DNA from: Hoplostethus atlanticus
Taxonomy: Eukaryota; Chordata; Actinopteri; Trachichthyiformes; Trachichthyidae
Assembly: GCA_034670405.1 (NCBI GenBank)
Contig: JAXDDX010000070.1
Coordinates: 1,312,001-1,376,000 of the forward strand
Reading direction: 5' to 3'
DNA length: 64,000 nucleotides
The position numbers and the translations under genes were made by a program. The notes under the pieces are model-generated. The model was given only the letters and a program-made list of their open reading frames with translations, was not told where the DNA came from and did no database searches. Below are positions 49,798 through 63,650 of the stretch, piece after piece; position 1 is the stretch's first letter, and each line of letters begins with the position of its first letter.

Positions 49798-52700
49798 CGT
49801 GTGTATATGGGCCATTCCACCCAGATGGTTCAAAAGTTTACTCTACTTCCCCCAAACTTTGACCACACATATGGTGCCATATGTAAGACACGCATACATA
49901 CAGTTGAATTTCATGTTATATTTTCAGAATCTTCTGGAATCACTATTGAAACATTCACTTATTAATATTACACTCTACCCTAAAAAATACTTTTAAATTG
50001 CTTTTGAATTTCAATATCTAATAAATACGATTGATCAAATTCGAACTGCAATCTTTCTTTGTAAAATCTGCAAATTTGAATGTATTAATTTCAGTTACTG
50101 ATTGATGAAATTGTGGGCACAAAAATACAATATTCTGCTTAAAAAAAAACTAAACTTTTTATTTCATCAGAGAAATGATGCATTTAATGACAGCTCTTAA
50201 AGCCACACACTGATTTTAAGATTTGGGAACACATTTACTTCAAAATGTTGGGATATAACAACTCACCATGTGGCCCAGTTGGAAAGAGATGCAGTCTCAT
50301 TTCTTGGTCAAAATGATAGTGATGTGACTAAAATCAGGCTCAGCGTGCACACTAAAACAGTGTGTTTTGATTGTAACATGAAAGTAGAGTACAGCTCTAA
50401 TAAAAAAAAGAATGTAAAAAATAGGCAAAACTGTTTTAAGTATTACTTTTCCTCGTGGGTATCCGGGGTAGGGACAACCAAGTAGCATATAAATGCTGAT
50501 TTGTACCATCTCAAACTAGCGAGGGCAGCGGGGCATGAAGCCACAGCAGTGAATTACAGGATGTTTGGCTCCATGGCTCCATCTACTCCCTTCTCCACAG
50601 CCTCTTCCTCAACATAACAGAGAAAAATGGCCTGGTGCTTTGCTTCTGGAAAGGCTCGCTTCATGGTCGAAGATGGCAGGATCATTTTGCCAGTTGGTGC
50701 TGCACATGGCGGTTTGGCCCGTGGTCAGCTGTCACGCAGAGATGTGGAAGAAGCACTGGACACATCGACAGAGCCGCACAGCACCGAGCAACCCATCAAA
50801 TCAACAGCTAGCCACTTGCAGCTGAACTGATGGGATTGGCTTGGTGCATTCGGGGGGAGAAATGGGCCCATTTGGCTACCTGCTCTGATTTTATTGACTA
50901 GAAAGCAGAATGGAAAAGCAGAAATTTGCCATGGCAGAACTTCATCGACAGTGCTCTCATAGATGGTCACAGTAGCAATTGTAGCAGCAACAGGGATTAA
51001 ATCCAAATCAAGATTGGTTGTCACGGCACCAGGGGGAAAAAAACAAGCTTACTCAGAGATAACTAAGAGAATTTAGACTCGGGTTTCTAAGCACACAAAC
51101 ATGCCTCTGCTTGCATCCAGCAAAGTAAATAAAATCACATCTACGTGAAGCGGGCCAGTGGAAAAACTGCTGCTATTTCAGGCAAATCGGAAAGTGCAGG
51201 AAGCCGTCCCTGGCAGACTCCCAGCGCTGAGGAGCACTGCAGAAGAAATGAAATGAACATCTCCCACTCTGGTCGTGTCAATCTGCCGTGATGACAACTC
51301 ACAGGAGCGACCGCCGGCAGACCATTACAATGACATCCACCAAAATTGTTGTTTCTCGCTGTGTGTCGTTTAAATGGGCAGCCGCAGTTTGTTTTCCAGA
51401 CATGATTTATATATCAGGGAATCCGCAGGTTTCAGAAAGACAAATTAAAAGACTTTTAAATGCTCCCTGAAATTTAATTAAGAATTAAGAAGAAGAATTA
51501 ATTTAACAACCAAGATAAACAAAAATCTGACAAAACAGGCCGATATTTACGATTGAACGTAGCTGATTAAATAATATTAAACGTCAGTTTAAGAAAATCA
51601 TTACAATTGTATTTATTAAAGCAAATGCAATGAAAACAGGACGTTCCACGTATTGTATTAACCCAGTTCTGTTCGGTGTGCACCACCACACTACATCCTT
51701 AATGAGAAACAGTGCAGTAATTACTCTGTGCAGAAGAAACCCACGACTTCCAAAAATTAAGACCTCTAACAACTTGTTTTGAAGACACTTTAATCCTTTA
51801 GGCGTTAAATTGAAATTTCAGATTTTTCAAGGACCAGTGTATGTTACAGTCACCGTGGGAAAACTGTAAATGTGCACATTATTACTGGTCAACGTCAGGA
51901 CTGTGACAGCCTTGTGCATTTTCCAACCATATTGACTTGTTTGCTTCTCACAATCCGACCAATAATTCAAGAGAATCGATCAACGCTCCACAAGGCCAGA
52001 AACCTGTTATTAAGGCTCTAGTCACCACACAGTAAACGGTCTACAACTACATCTGATTTATTATTGATCCAAAGAACTGTAGGTGCAGAGCTACGGCATT
52101 GTGAAGGGCACACATGATGAGCAATCGCTATCAATGTTTCTATCCAACTGGGGAGCAAATTTTACAACAACTTCTGAAATATATAAAATACCAATTAAGT
52201 TTCCATCAGCTGAATTAAAGTGAGTTAACCGGCTTCTTGAATGGCTAAAAACACATCCATGAATTGGTTGTTATTGTTCCTTAGTGTCAGCAAAAAACGA
52301 AAACAAAGAAATACACTTGGTGATGTTCTACTGTACCAACTAATGGTCACAGAACCACATGGAGACTTCTACATGTTAGGAGCATCATGTATGATGTTCT
52401 ACTGTACCAACTAATGGTCTTAGAACCACATGGAGACTTCTACATGTTAGGAGCATCATGTATGATGTTCTACTGTACCAACTAATGGTCTTAGAACCAC
52501 CATGGAGACTTCTACATGTTAGGAGCATCATGTATGATGTTCTACTGTACCAACTAATGATCACAGAACCACATGGAGACTTCTACATGTTAGGAGCATC
52601 ATGTATGATGTTCTACTGTACCAACTAATGGTCATTGAACTACCATGGAGACTTCTACATGTATGATGTTCTAATGTACCAACTAACATCACTACATCAT

Positions 52701-53065
52701 TTTTCATTTGACAAATTAATTTCCATCACAATTTCTTTATCGGCAAAACATTCAGCACAGCCGGTCCGGTGTACACCCTGACTGCACACATTCATCACGC
52801 AGTTGATCCATGTGCACATTGAACGGTTGATGTTTACAGTGTTCCCACTTTTATCGTAACATACATATTCATGTGAGCGTGTGCACAGGTGTTCCTCATG
52901 CTGTGACGAACTGCAGAAAGTCATAAGCTCCATAACTCTGCAGCGCTCTGATAAATGAGATTCAATTTCTTATACTGCGACCTCATAAATCTAACACATT
53001 CTGCTAATACTGACGCTTCGAGCTCTCAACTCAGCCAGAGAACTCTGGCAGTGACTCATGCATGC

Positions 53066-53102
<37 letters not shown>

Positions 53103-56100
53103 TATAAGCAGCGAACAGCATGCCTGAGTGTTTACATTGCTAATCTGATCTCCTCACAGCAACAGTATGCCATCCTGAGTTAAGGTCTCCTTAAGGCTGG
53201 GAGATGCCGCTTTCCATTCATGCAAAACACACATAGATGGAGGGAGAAGGACCCGACAAGAAGTCCGGCCATGTATATCTGATGGAATACAGTGTCAGCC
53301 TCTGAATCCATGGTGAAGCGCTGTGCCCATTCACCGATTGTGCATCTGTATTAGTCCTTCCCTTCGCTCGGGCACAGTGACAAAATCAACAGTGACACCA
53401 CTGCCCCCTACTGCCAAACTCTCTCCTTGCCACTGGGCATGCTGGCATCTGATGCATTATCATGGTATTAACCGTCGCTCAAGCTCAAATTTGATTCACA
53501 TTTGTTTCCTTCATGTACACATATTCGCTCTTATTTGTGTACATATATCACAGTATTTTGATCATTTCTCACTCATCACTCCCTCACTAAAGACTTCCTG
53601 AAATCCTTCTGATCAGGCCAGTTTGCAGCATTTGAACTGGAAAGCCTCCACTCCTCACTTGAATTAGAGGAGCTGGTGTTTTCCACCAATCAGGGTCCAG
53701 TATTGTGACTGGTCTGCCTGTGAGGACTTAGTTGAATCGAATTAATTAAATTCAACTTTTACCCAATCTACATTTATTGCAAAACATTTATTGCATTATT
53801 GTTATCTTGATCAAGTTGGTTGAGGCGTCTCAGGAGATCTAATGTTACGTTAACCTGAGGTCCTACATCCAGGAGGTATGAGGTGCAGGACAAAGAACAG
53901 AGTAGACCAGCTACGTATACTGAGACGAAGACTCCACAGCTTTCATTTAACACCTTGTTAGTAACACGCAAATCTATAGATGTAGGTAAATATTATCCCA
54001 GGTACCTTTACACTGCGTCCTGTGAAAGGTTTGGCTAGGGTAAATAGCAGCAGGGGAATGAGTGCGACACCTAAGGATATGGCTAAATTAGGGTTAAACT
54101 GATATATTGGTTTGCTGATACTGACCATTTATTAAAAGGTGCCATGTGTAGCATTTTAAACATCAATATATCATTGGCAAATTATTTGTGATACCTTGGT
54201 ATAATTTCCGTAAACAAATGAGACCATAGTCAAGACAACTGGTAGCCTGTATCTACGGTATTGTTAGTGCTAGTATTTCTCAAAATTAAGACCACATTTC
54301 CCATAAACCCTGTTGCTTCCTGTCACAAAGAGGATGTTGCTTCTTGCCCCCCCTCCCTGGAGTCTTAGGATTCAGTGAAGCGGATCAACATTTTGGAAGT
54401 GATTTTCCATCAGCCTTTCACTGCTTCCTCCATCTGCTATTTCCAGAACAGCGCCCGCTTCCTGTTTTGTGCCGTAAGGCAATACAGCAAATTTTCCCAC
54501 CAAATTCCACCCGGTTGCACACATTGTGAAATGCAGCATAGAGGCCGGTAGAGGCTGTGTGTCAGATTGTGTAGCGGTTGCTTCCTACAACATACACATA
54601 CCTCTCAAGTTCAAGTCTCATTTAGCAACTGGCACTCGATGCACTGGTACCCAGTTTTAAACACACAAGAAGCAGAACTGATAGGTGTTGGTCAAACCCT
54701 CAGACCTGCAGGCAGATGGTTTTCGGACGCTGAGAGAAATTCTCAAGTGTGGGCCTCACTCACATCTGCGCCACCCAGCTCCCCCCTAAATTTCTTTCTC
54801 GGATCTGCACAATTCAAGTTGGTCATGATTTCAGCACCAAAAATGCTGAACTTCAGATAAATCACATCCCTGTTAAATGCATTTTTCAAGACGATTTCAA
54901 TTCAGTTTAAAAAACATTCCTTACGTGGCTCTACATGATGTGTAGGGGGCCACAACGCAGGGAAAACCCTGGAATATCAAGGTGTATGTGTCCGTGTATG
55001 AAGAACCTACTTGACGTTGGTGTTGGTGCAGATGATGTACTCGATCTCGTCGGAGTACGGGTTCTGGAAGGTAAAGCTGCTGGTTCGGATCAACATCCAC
55101 TCCCTGTTCTTCATACGGAAACGATACATCACCGACAAAACCTGGCCCTTCAACTTCACCACCTGCCCACGGAGGGAGAGGAGGAGGAAAACCAGAGAGT
55201 GGCAGGGAAAGAGACAGGAGAGGGGGGTTAAAAGCGATATTTCACCTTGGCAGAACAATTTAGTTGCAGTAAATCTCACCAACGCCAGCTACCTCGGAGA
55301 GCCGCTGCTGCCAACAGCATTCAACGCTCGATATTAGTAATTACACACAGACGTCAATGCTTCTTGGAGTGTAATTTCAGACCCACAACAACATTACAAA
55401 ACCTGAATGTCACTTTTAATTGTTTGTGGATGCACAGAAAGTACAATTTTCAGTCCAGGTTCTCCAAGTCAACATTTGAAAATGGTGCAGTTGTTGACCA
55501 TTTATGAATTCTTACATAGCTGGAACACTAAACAAGGGAATGTTCTACTAAAGTGAAATATTACTGAGACAAAGCGTTTGTTTGTTATTTAAAAAAAAAA
55601 ACATACAAAAAAGTGAGCATGACCTCTGCACAAGATATTCATTTTATTTATTTGTTTTTACTTCAGTGGAAATTGTACAGAAACTGAACTCATGTAAAAC
55701 AAAAGTAATTAAAAATCACTTTCCTGAGGCAATTAGTCTTAATTATCAGCATCACAGTGGCAGAAAATTACAATTAGTATTAGTAAAACTACAAAGACAA
55801 CATCCCTATAATGCTTCCATTCAATTAACTGTATTATCACATTTACAGTAAACAGCCACAGACCAGCGCCAGGAGAAGAGCTTTAAACAGAGTCAATTTA
55901 CAACTCGTCATCTAAACCATATGGGTGGTGCTGTGATCAGCAGCTGTGTAAAGCTGGTTTTTCAGTGTTGAGTTGACACGTCAGGTATGTTGTGGTGTTA
56001 TGTATTCTCTGCTGCTGTTACCAAGCCTGGGCTCTGGATAGTCCTGTCAACCGTCAGTCTGAGTAATGAACGAGACACTTTCCACCCCAATATGAAATGG

Positions 56101-56353
56101 ATCTACAAATGAATTTGAAATAAGCTGCTGAGGGGAGGCCCGGGCAGCCGATCACACAGATATGGAGAAGCACTCTTCTGTTCACACAGTGGGCAGAGAA
56201 CAGGCTGGGAGGATGAGGAGGGAGAGAAAAGCTTCCTCTAGTGAAGGAAGCAGAGCTGCTAACAGGATGGATTCGACCGATGTGTTGCTGATATACGAGG
56301 CTGATGTTGTTGTACTTTCTGGACTGATTCTAATGTGACATGTTGATCACATC

Positions 56354-56390
<37 letters not shown>

Positions 56391-59300
56391 TTATCCTGGG
56401 TTTCAGTGGAGGGTTTTAGTGTCCTGTGGTCTAGATGCTTTTCCACCCTGCCAAGAATGAAATTCTAGGGGAATCACTGAGAATCACCAAGAATAAGGGA
56501 AATTTAAAGATACTGAATATCTGCACAAAACATCAGCTATTGGCAATATCTGTATCAGCCTTGAAAATTCCATATCAGTCAAACCCTAATGTAAAGCAGT
56601 CTTCTGCATCTATTGGTAGCTGTGACCCATAACCACAGGAAGAAGAGGAGATAGAGACAGGGAGTTATTTCCCACAGCATTAGCTCCAGGCAGGAACAGG
56701 CCAGGACTTAGCAGCCACTATTACTCTCTGATAGGCCAACCAGTTACTCCAATATCACTACTCTGGCAATAATGACAGCCTCCAGTGTCAACACGAGAGA
56801 GAGAGAGGGAAATGAACCCAAGATATGAGGAGAAAAAAAAAGCCTTGTTTAAGAATACCCTGTATCCTCCTGTGTGCTGTTGTAATAGATGGCATGAAGA
56901 AAAACAAACCCAATCCAAACATGACAGACTGACACGTTGAGATAGGCTATAACTTCCCCCGTTCCGAGCATCCGTGCCTCATTTACACGTTGGTCACCCG
57001 AATGAAACGGCATCACTCGTGAATATCTACAGCCACTGGGAACCACATACATCTCAACTGGTGAAGGGATGAGGAAATGGACATGGACTTTGAATCTCTT
57101 CTCTCTTACTTTGAGCGTAATTTGTTTTATTTACAGCAAGCAAAGTTAGCAAGACAACTACAATTGCTGCGCTGTTGATTTGTGGACTGAGCCATCTACC
57201 TGCTGCCAATCCTCTCGTCAGATATTGGGTGACCAGTAGGCCAAACTCCTAGTCCTTAAAGATAAACCTTATGTCTCTTCCATAACTGTGGAGGGGGTCT
57301 GTGTAAGCTATACGAGCGCTGCTGTGTATTAGTAAATGCCTGTGAACACGTTAAATGGATTAGCCATGGAGGACTGAGAGAATCATTCAATCAAGCTGCG
57401 AGTGTTGCACAATGCTATGCAATCTGCAAGAGAATTGAAGTTGACACGCATGTGGCCAGCAGCCAAATGTAAGTCATGTGTCTCGATGCAGCATACTGGG
57501 CTGACTGGTGATTGAGGAGGCTGAATGTCAGTCAAGCCAAGTGGGTGCACATGCTTGACAGAGGGGAGTAGGTTTGCCAAGATACAACCCACTTGTGGAA
57601 TATGAACACCAAAGGTGTGTGAGCCAGACAGAAACGTACCAGGGAGTCAAGACTAAGCAGCACGATGTGTCAGGGATGAAAAACATTCCTGGTGATGGTG
57701 ACCTTTCACCTTCTGTATGCTGAGAGTGACAGGGAGGTCTACTGAACCACAGAGGTTAAATATCTGGTTTCTCTGTTCCTGTGATTGATCCATCTCCATC
57801 TCCATCTCAGACCATCCTCGGCTCCAGTCCCGCTACTGAACTTTACGAGACGGGAAGTCATCGGTCACGTCTCCAGATCATTCAAAATGCAGCAGCTAGG
57901 ATTTCAACCGGTACAAACAGACCAAATCACAACACTGGCATCTCTTCACCTATTAGCCAAAGTCTCCAATTGTACTCAACTTCAACTTCTCTCATCTTCT
58001 TGTCTCACTGTCGCCCCTCATCTTTCACTTCCTCCCCTTTTGTTTTCACCCCATCATCACCTCCTCTGCTGCTCCTCGCAGTTTAATAAAGAAATAAATC
58101 CTTTCAAACCTGTTAAATCAAGCTGCAGTTCAGCCATACCTGTTGGAAACTTTCTCTCAGGTGACTCTGGTCTTCTGGATGGCAGAACTCCAGGATGTCT
58201 TTGCCCAGCAGGTCCTGCAGGACACAACAGTCAGTTAAAGGGAATTTATACTTCAGAAATAGTTTGTAGCACAGAAAAGCAAGTGGCAAATGGGTTTTTC
58301 TTTTTCTTTAACTTGTTCACTTTCATCCAAGGACACACACGCACAACATGTTTGTGATTTTAGTGGCAATTTCACATCTATTCAAGATTGTCTATTAAGA
58401 TGTTATAGAAGGATCCATTATTGAACTCCTCTCATCTCTCCAGTGAATGGACACAAGTGATTGTCCTGTTCACAGGCCCAGACTGGCCATCGGGAGCACC
58501 GGCAGTTTTCCCGGTGGCCTGACCTGCTAAATGGCCCGCAGATTAAAAAAAAACAACATTTTTTTTGCCCCCAGTCAGGCCACTGAACTTAGAAGCAGGC
58601 CAGGCCAGTGTTTGTAGTTGCGGCGGCGTGATAGTTCGATAACGCGAACTGAACCGGCACATGAAGATGGACGGTGGAAAAAAAGAGGAAGGGTGGAGCA
58701 GAGAGAGAGAGAGAAAAGAAGAAAGGCCCTTGCAGGAGATGCCGGTAAACGCGGCAAAATCGACAAAATGTTTTTATGCACGGGACCAGCAGGTTAGTCA
58801 GTGATAAAAATAAACATGCTAGCTGCTAGTCGGTTCCGGCACTAGTCCACCTCTGCAGGCTGGCCATCAGGGCAGTGAGGGTCTAAGCCACCGTCACCCA
58901 GCAGCTGTCCATTCATCCTGACTCCTGCAGCAGAACCTCCAGCTAAGCTGTTGTATATATGTTCAATTGTTTGTTCTTTTGCATCTCACTCAGTTACTGT
59001 AGTTTGACACCCGTACACTTCATTCAACCACTGATGAACTGATGCCCACACCTCATCTTCTATTTTGTAGGTACATTAGTTATTTATTATTTAATACATA
59101 TTGGTTAAATGTTAGTCCTTATGTCGTCTCCCTCCTTGATGATATTTACCTTTGGTTTTATTTGAGGTGCATAACAGTACATTGTACTAAGCAGTTGTTG
59201 GCCCATGAGTTTGTGATTCACATGCACTAAAATTCACCAGAATGCAGGAAATGAAGTCTTCGTAACTAAAATGTTCCTGGTGGGGGATCCCCAGACCCCC

Positions 59301-62300
59301 AGACCCCCTGAGGGGGGCTATATTTCCCAATGATTTTCCCAGTCGGGCCCTGCCTGTTCATAGATCTTTTTTCTTCTGACAAATGATCTGGCAGTCAATT
59401 ATAAATACAACTTGAAAACAACAATGAACAGTGTTAGTAAATAGACGACTAGTCAATTTATCATCAGTGAATCAACGACACAACTGGAGCCATGAATCAG
59501 ACTACAAAACCATGCAGCACCATTTGTTTGGCTTATTAGAGAGATCAGATCTCAATTGATTTAACAGAGAGATCACAGCTCAATCTTTCTAGTATTTATC
59601 GAATTTCAAAATAAAACAATGAAAACAAAAGAAAGGACAAAACCTTTTCCTTAAAGTTGACAGCTGATTGCAGGTGTTATCATAAATTAAATGTAAGCCA
59701 TTTAAGATATTATAAATGTAGTGAAGAAAAAAAAATAAAAATCAATCAATCAAAAAACTCTAAATATGAACAAGTGAAGTGAAAGTGAAAGTTACTTCTC
59801 ACCCCTGGGAGACATTACATCTGAATCACAAACTTCTATGGAAATCCATTTCCCTAATATGTCAGCCATGTTTTCCCCGTGACCACATGAATTATTTGTC
59901 CAAGCTGACTGGCCAAATAAATCCCCCTAGCATACCGTTCCAGGCCACAAATAATCTTTCAATTCATCCCCCTTATCTTTCCTGTCAACGCAATACCTCG
60001 CATGCACAGTTGATACTGCAAAGCTGTGCAGAACTACGGGATGTCTGCAGAACACGAGGGCACACAGATCAAATACAGGGGAGTTGGGGAAGCAAAGTAC
60101 ACTTGGTTCTGAAAAAGGGGGGCTACAGTATTTTATCATGGCAAAAACAGACTCACAGACGTGAACATAAGGTTAGAGGTCACAGAAAACTATGCAGGGA
60201 TTCACCTTCCCTTGAAAGGAAGTATTTTCATTTTACGCAAGAGACACATAAAACACTTGACCAAGTGGCCTCCTTTCTTGGATTTATTTACGTCTTTGGT
60301 CTGAGGAGTTAAATCTGCACCAAAGTCAGCATAGTCTGATCACTGACTTCCTCAAAACAGGAAAGGCACATCTCTATATTTAAATAGAAGTGAAGGCATG
60401 AAAATTAATCAAAACCTGATGAAAGGTCGATGTTAGCGGCTCAGATATAAATATGTTGTGGAAATTGTGAAATTGAAAAAGAGCATGGTAACACTTTTGT
60501 CCCCCTTAACTCATTTTCTTGACATTCAATCTGCAAAGTCTCTATAATTTGGTTAGCTAACCTGGGGCTGATAACCAATTACGTTGATGCAGCGGGGGTC
60601 GACGAAGGTGATGACCCCGTCAGAGTTGTGGCGTGACAGGAACTCCGTGGGCACCGACAGGCCGTTCATATCCATGGAGACTGGAGAACTGGTCACCTGA
60701 GGGGAGACGCAGGTAGGTTGAGGGACAGCGAATCAAACGCAGACTGACAGATGAATCAGAGAAATGAAGCAGACTTGAAGCATGAAGAAGAAATATGTAT
60801 CTCTTATATAATAGGCACTAAAAAATAGATTTTACTCAAACATTAGTTACTGGCAAATTATTAGTACACTTGAAATGATTCCACATCAAGCAGATAGAGG
60901 ATGTGTAGTGATGCAGCCCCGGGCGGACAGAGCGTCTCTCAACCCTTGCGCAACCTCTCAGATGATCTCTGAGAAAGTCTGCTGTTCGCTGGCATCTGCT
61001 TTTCACCGTAAAATCATCAACATGATGAACCGTTCGGCTCAGACATGGTTCCCTCGTTCTTCTCGTAGTGTGCCGCTTGGTTCAGTTCCGTCTCAATTTC
61101 TCTCCGACATTTGGAATAAAGTGAAGGCAGCGCAACGTGGGGAGAATGAGCGCAGGAGGGGATCACTGTTATCCAGCGTGTTGATCAGCCATGTCTGCTA
61201 AATAAAACACCTTGGCTTCCGTTATCTCCGTTTGCCTTCGAGAGCTTACTGGATACGGGGATGCGTTATAGAGTGATCCAGTAATGGTTGTCTAACGTTA
61301 CCGGGGCCCGGTTACAACACTGGAAATGGAAAGCAGTAATCACGACTTTTCATGATTATCGATTAATATTAATATAGCATTAATTGTGCAGCCTTCCACA
61401 TAGCATACGATTCTGACAGAAACACTGAACCTTTGTCACTTTTTGGCATGAAAATGGTGAAATCTAAGAGTCAGTGTCCAACCCTAGTGGTAATGCAGTT
61501 GCAGCCCTGGTTCCAGCTGCCTCATTTTGTTTGCTTCTAAATACTGTACCGTCAACCTCAGCCTCTGGAAAAGCCGGGCAATACCCTGGTGAGGACGGGT
61601 TGTAGATGTGAGTTAGATTATGGAGCAGTACCTCAGAGTGGCCTAATACTGTCTGGGCAGACATATAAAGGTGCAGGTTTAAGACGAGGGCCAAGAGAGG
61701 TCAGGTTAGACTAGTGAGGAGGACGGCAATGAGATGAAAGAAGATGTTCCCTCTGTCTGCTCCACTGCATTGAGCCTATAATCTCTTAACAAACCAACCA
61801 TCTTCCCTGCTCACCGTCAAGCACACACACACACATTCAAACACACACACACTCACACACACACACACGCACACGCACACGCGTTTTTCTTATTTCAGGA
61901 GGAGCATCAGGGTGGTTGAATTGATTCTGCCATGATATGTAGTGCTGGGACAGGAGTGTGACAACACACACACATACACACCTGCAGTCTCCCAATGGCC
62001 ACTAGGCAGTATTTGCTGGTCTGGCCTGCCTCTGTGTCTTCTTCTGGTATAGTCATACCTAGAGAAAAGCCAGAGAGAGGTGGACGATGTGATGGAGAAA
62101 TAAAGAGAATGATGAGTACAGTCTTTGACAAGGTATTTCCCACAAAGTCTAAACACTTATTTTGCCATTTTGAACTTTTTAATCTACTGCCTGAAACAGC
62201 TGCCGCTCTTCGGCGATGATGTATGAGTCATGCCTTCCCCGTCCAGCCTCCGTGCTGCGAGATAAATTTCAAGCACACCGCCAGTCTCAAATCCTAAGCA

Positions 62301-63247
62301 AATACCGCTCAACTCTGTCCAATACAAGTTCAGGGAGGGAGGAGAGAGGACGCTACAGAGAGAGATAAATCAAGTCCATGTTGATGGCACTTCTAGAATA
62401 ACTCATCCACTGCTTTGTAGCCCTGCCAAAGCAAACACACCATCTCATTACGTGGGAATGTCTGGGAACGTCGTCGTCCATTTCCAGCTATCCTGTCGCT
62501 GCCCCAACCAGCTCTGCTTTTCATCTCAAAGTACATTTTGTATTCAGGAGTAATGTGACAGTTCATGTTCAATAATGACATTTTGATCAGATTCTACACA
62601 CAAATACATGATTATATAGTAGTAGCAGTTGTAGTAAAACAACTAGTGGTAGCAGCTGTAGTAGTAGTAGTAGTAGTAGTAACATTGAATATAGGCCTGT
62701 TTGGGGCTGCATTCCTGTCTTCTCAAGATTCAAGAAGTTTATTTGTCACATACACACACGAGGTGTGCAGTGAAATGTAAAGTGGCAATGCTCAGCAGAA
62801 ATGTGCAAAGGGCAAAATAACAGGTTCAGTGACCAGATGGTCCGAGTGGCTGCATGTGTGTCCAATGTGCAACGTATCTGTTTTGAGTGTGAGTGTGTGT
62901 GTGTGTGTGTATGTCTGTGTTTTATGAGCTTGCGTGGCCGTCTTGTCTTATGACTGTTTGCGAGCATTATTCTATCGAGAACATTCCAGAGGAGAATATT
63001 TTTAGGCCCAGGAAGCAAAACATGTGTCAGTGATTTTGACACACATATGGCATCTGTGTGTGTTTGTGTTATAGCTGGAAAGACGCCAGTGTGATCTCAA
63101 AGCACTGGGACTGGATTTAATTCTGTGATGCTCGATGTTATTCAATTCCATCGCCATGAATCTCCTCAGCATCCTTCAAGACACACCGGGTTGAAAGTGA
63201 TAGGAATTCCACACCGAGGGGGGTGCATACCAATCCCCGTAAACACA

Positions 63248-63309
<62 letters not shown>

Positions 63310-63588
63310 CCAGAGAGTGCATCTGAGGCCTTGTGCGCTCTCTGACCTGGCGTGCCCCAGGTCTGCTGTGAACTGGTTAGACAGATATATGGGGATGATA
63401 TTGGCCTTTTATGAACAAGTGTGCTAGAACGTTCTAGGTGCAACCAACCAACACACAGAGGCCAGTTCTGATAGAGGTGTAACATGACCGATAGAATGCA
63501 GGAGAATTGATCGATACTACACTGGTCGTCTAGTTTCAGTGGCCAACCTGACAAGAATTCTGGGGGAAGAGCGTAGTTGTGAGTTTAG

Positions 63589-63650
<62 letters not shown>

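Larger units (their letters stand above)
48181..55010 (-). other. arnt2: arnt2 intron, 6.8 kb
   Basis: Largest arnt2 intron in the window. Holds family pieces (48245-48430, 49385-49445, 54088-54130), a (GT)n array, the 71-bp minisatellite, an (AC)n array and a fish-repeat-like stretch near 54130-54580. Long ORFs near 50565-51024 were not recognised. No exon found. Confidence 0.8.
55163..58139 (-). other. arnt2: arnt2 intron, 3.0 kb
   Basis: Contains the family copy at 56270-56593 and the LINE fragment at 57781-57960. No exon seen. Confidence 0.85.
60697..61981 (-). other. arnt2: arnt2 intron, 1.3 kb
   Basis: Holds a CpG-rich LTR-like segment (60902-61319), a family tail (61385-61490) and an (AC)n region. 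The tract behind the donor at 61982 is UG-rich in the transcript. Confidence 0.85.

Noticed and set aside
49612-49965. ORFs encoding alternating Val-Cys runs
   Set aside because: Translation of a (GT)n microsatellite; same for ORFs near 33900, 39560, 46970, 63250 and 63600.
50565-51024. Overlapping ORFs of 86 and 99 codons on opposite strands in an arnt2 intron
   Set aside because: No recognisable domain; could be a decayed mobile element, but nothing supports a gene.
52321-52684. CRISPR-like array of regular repeats
   Set aside because: Vertebrate DNA; whole 71-bp units are repeated with no unique spacers, so it is a minisatellite.
57785-58357. 190-codon plus-strand ORF
   Set aside because: Its start is a frameshifted LINE RT remnant and its later part is antisense to the arnt2 exon 58140-58214.
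59779-60312. 177-codon plus-strand ORF
   Set aside because: Lies in an arnt2 intron, shows no family motif and has no splice support; length alone is not evidence.
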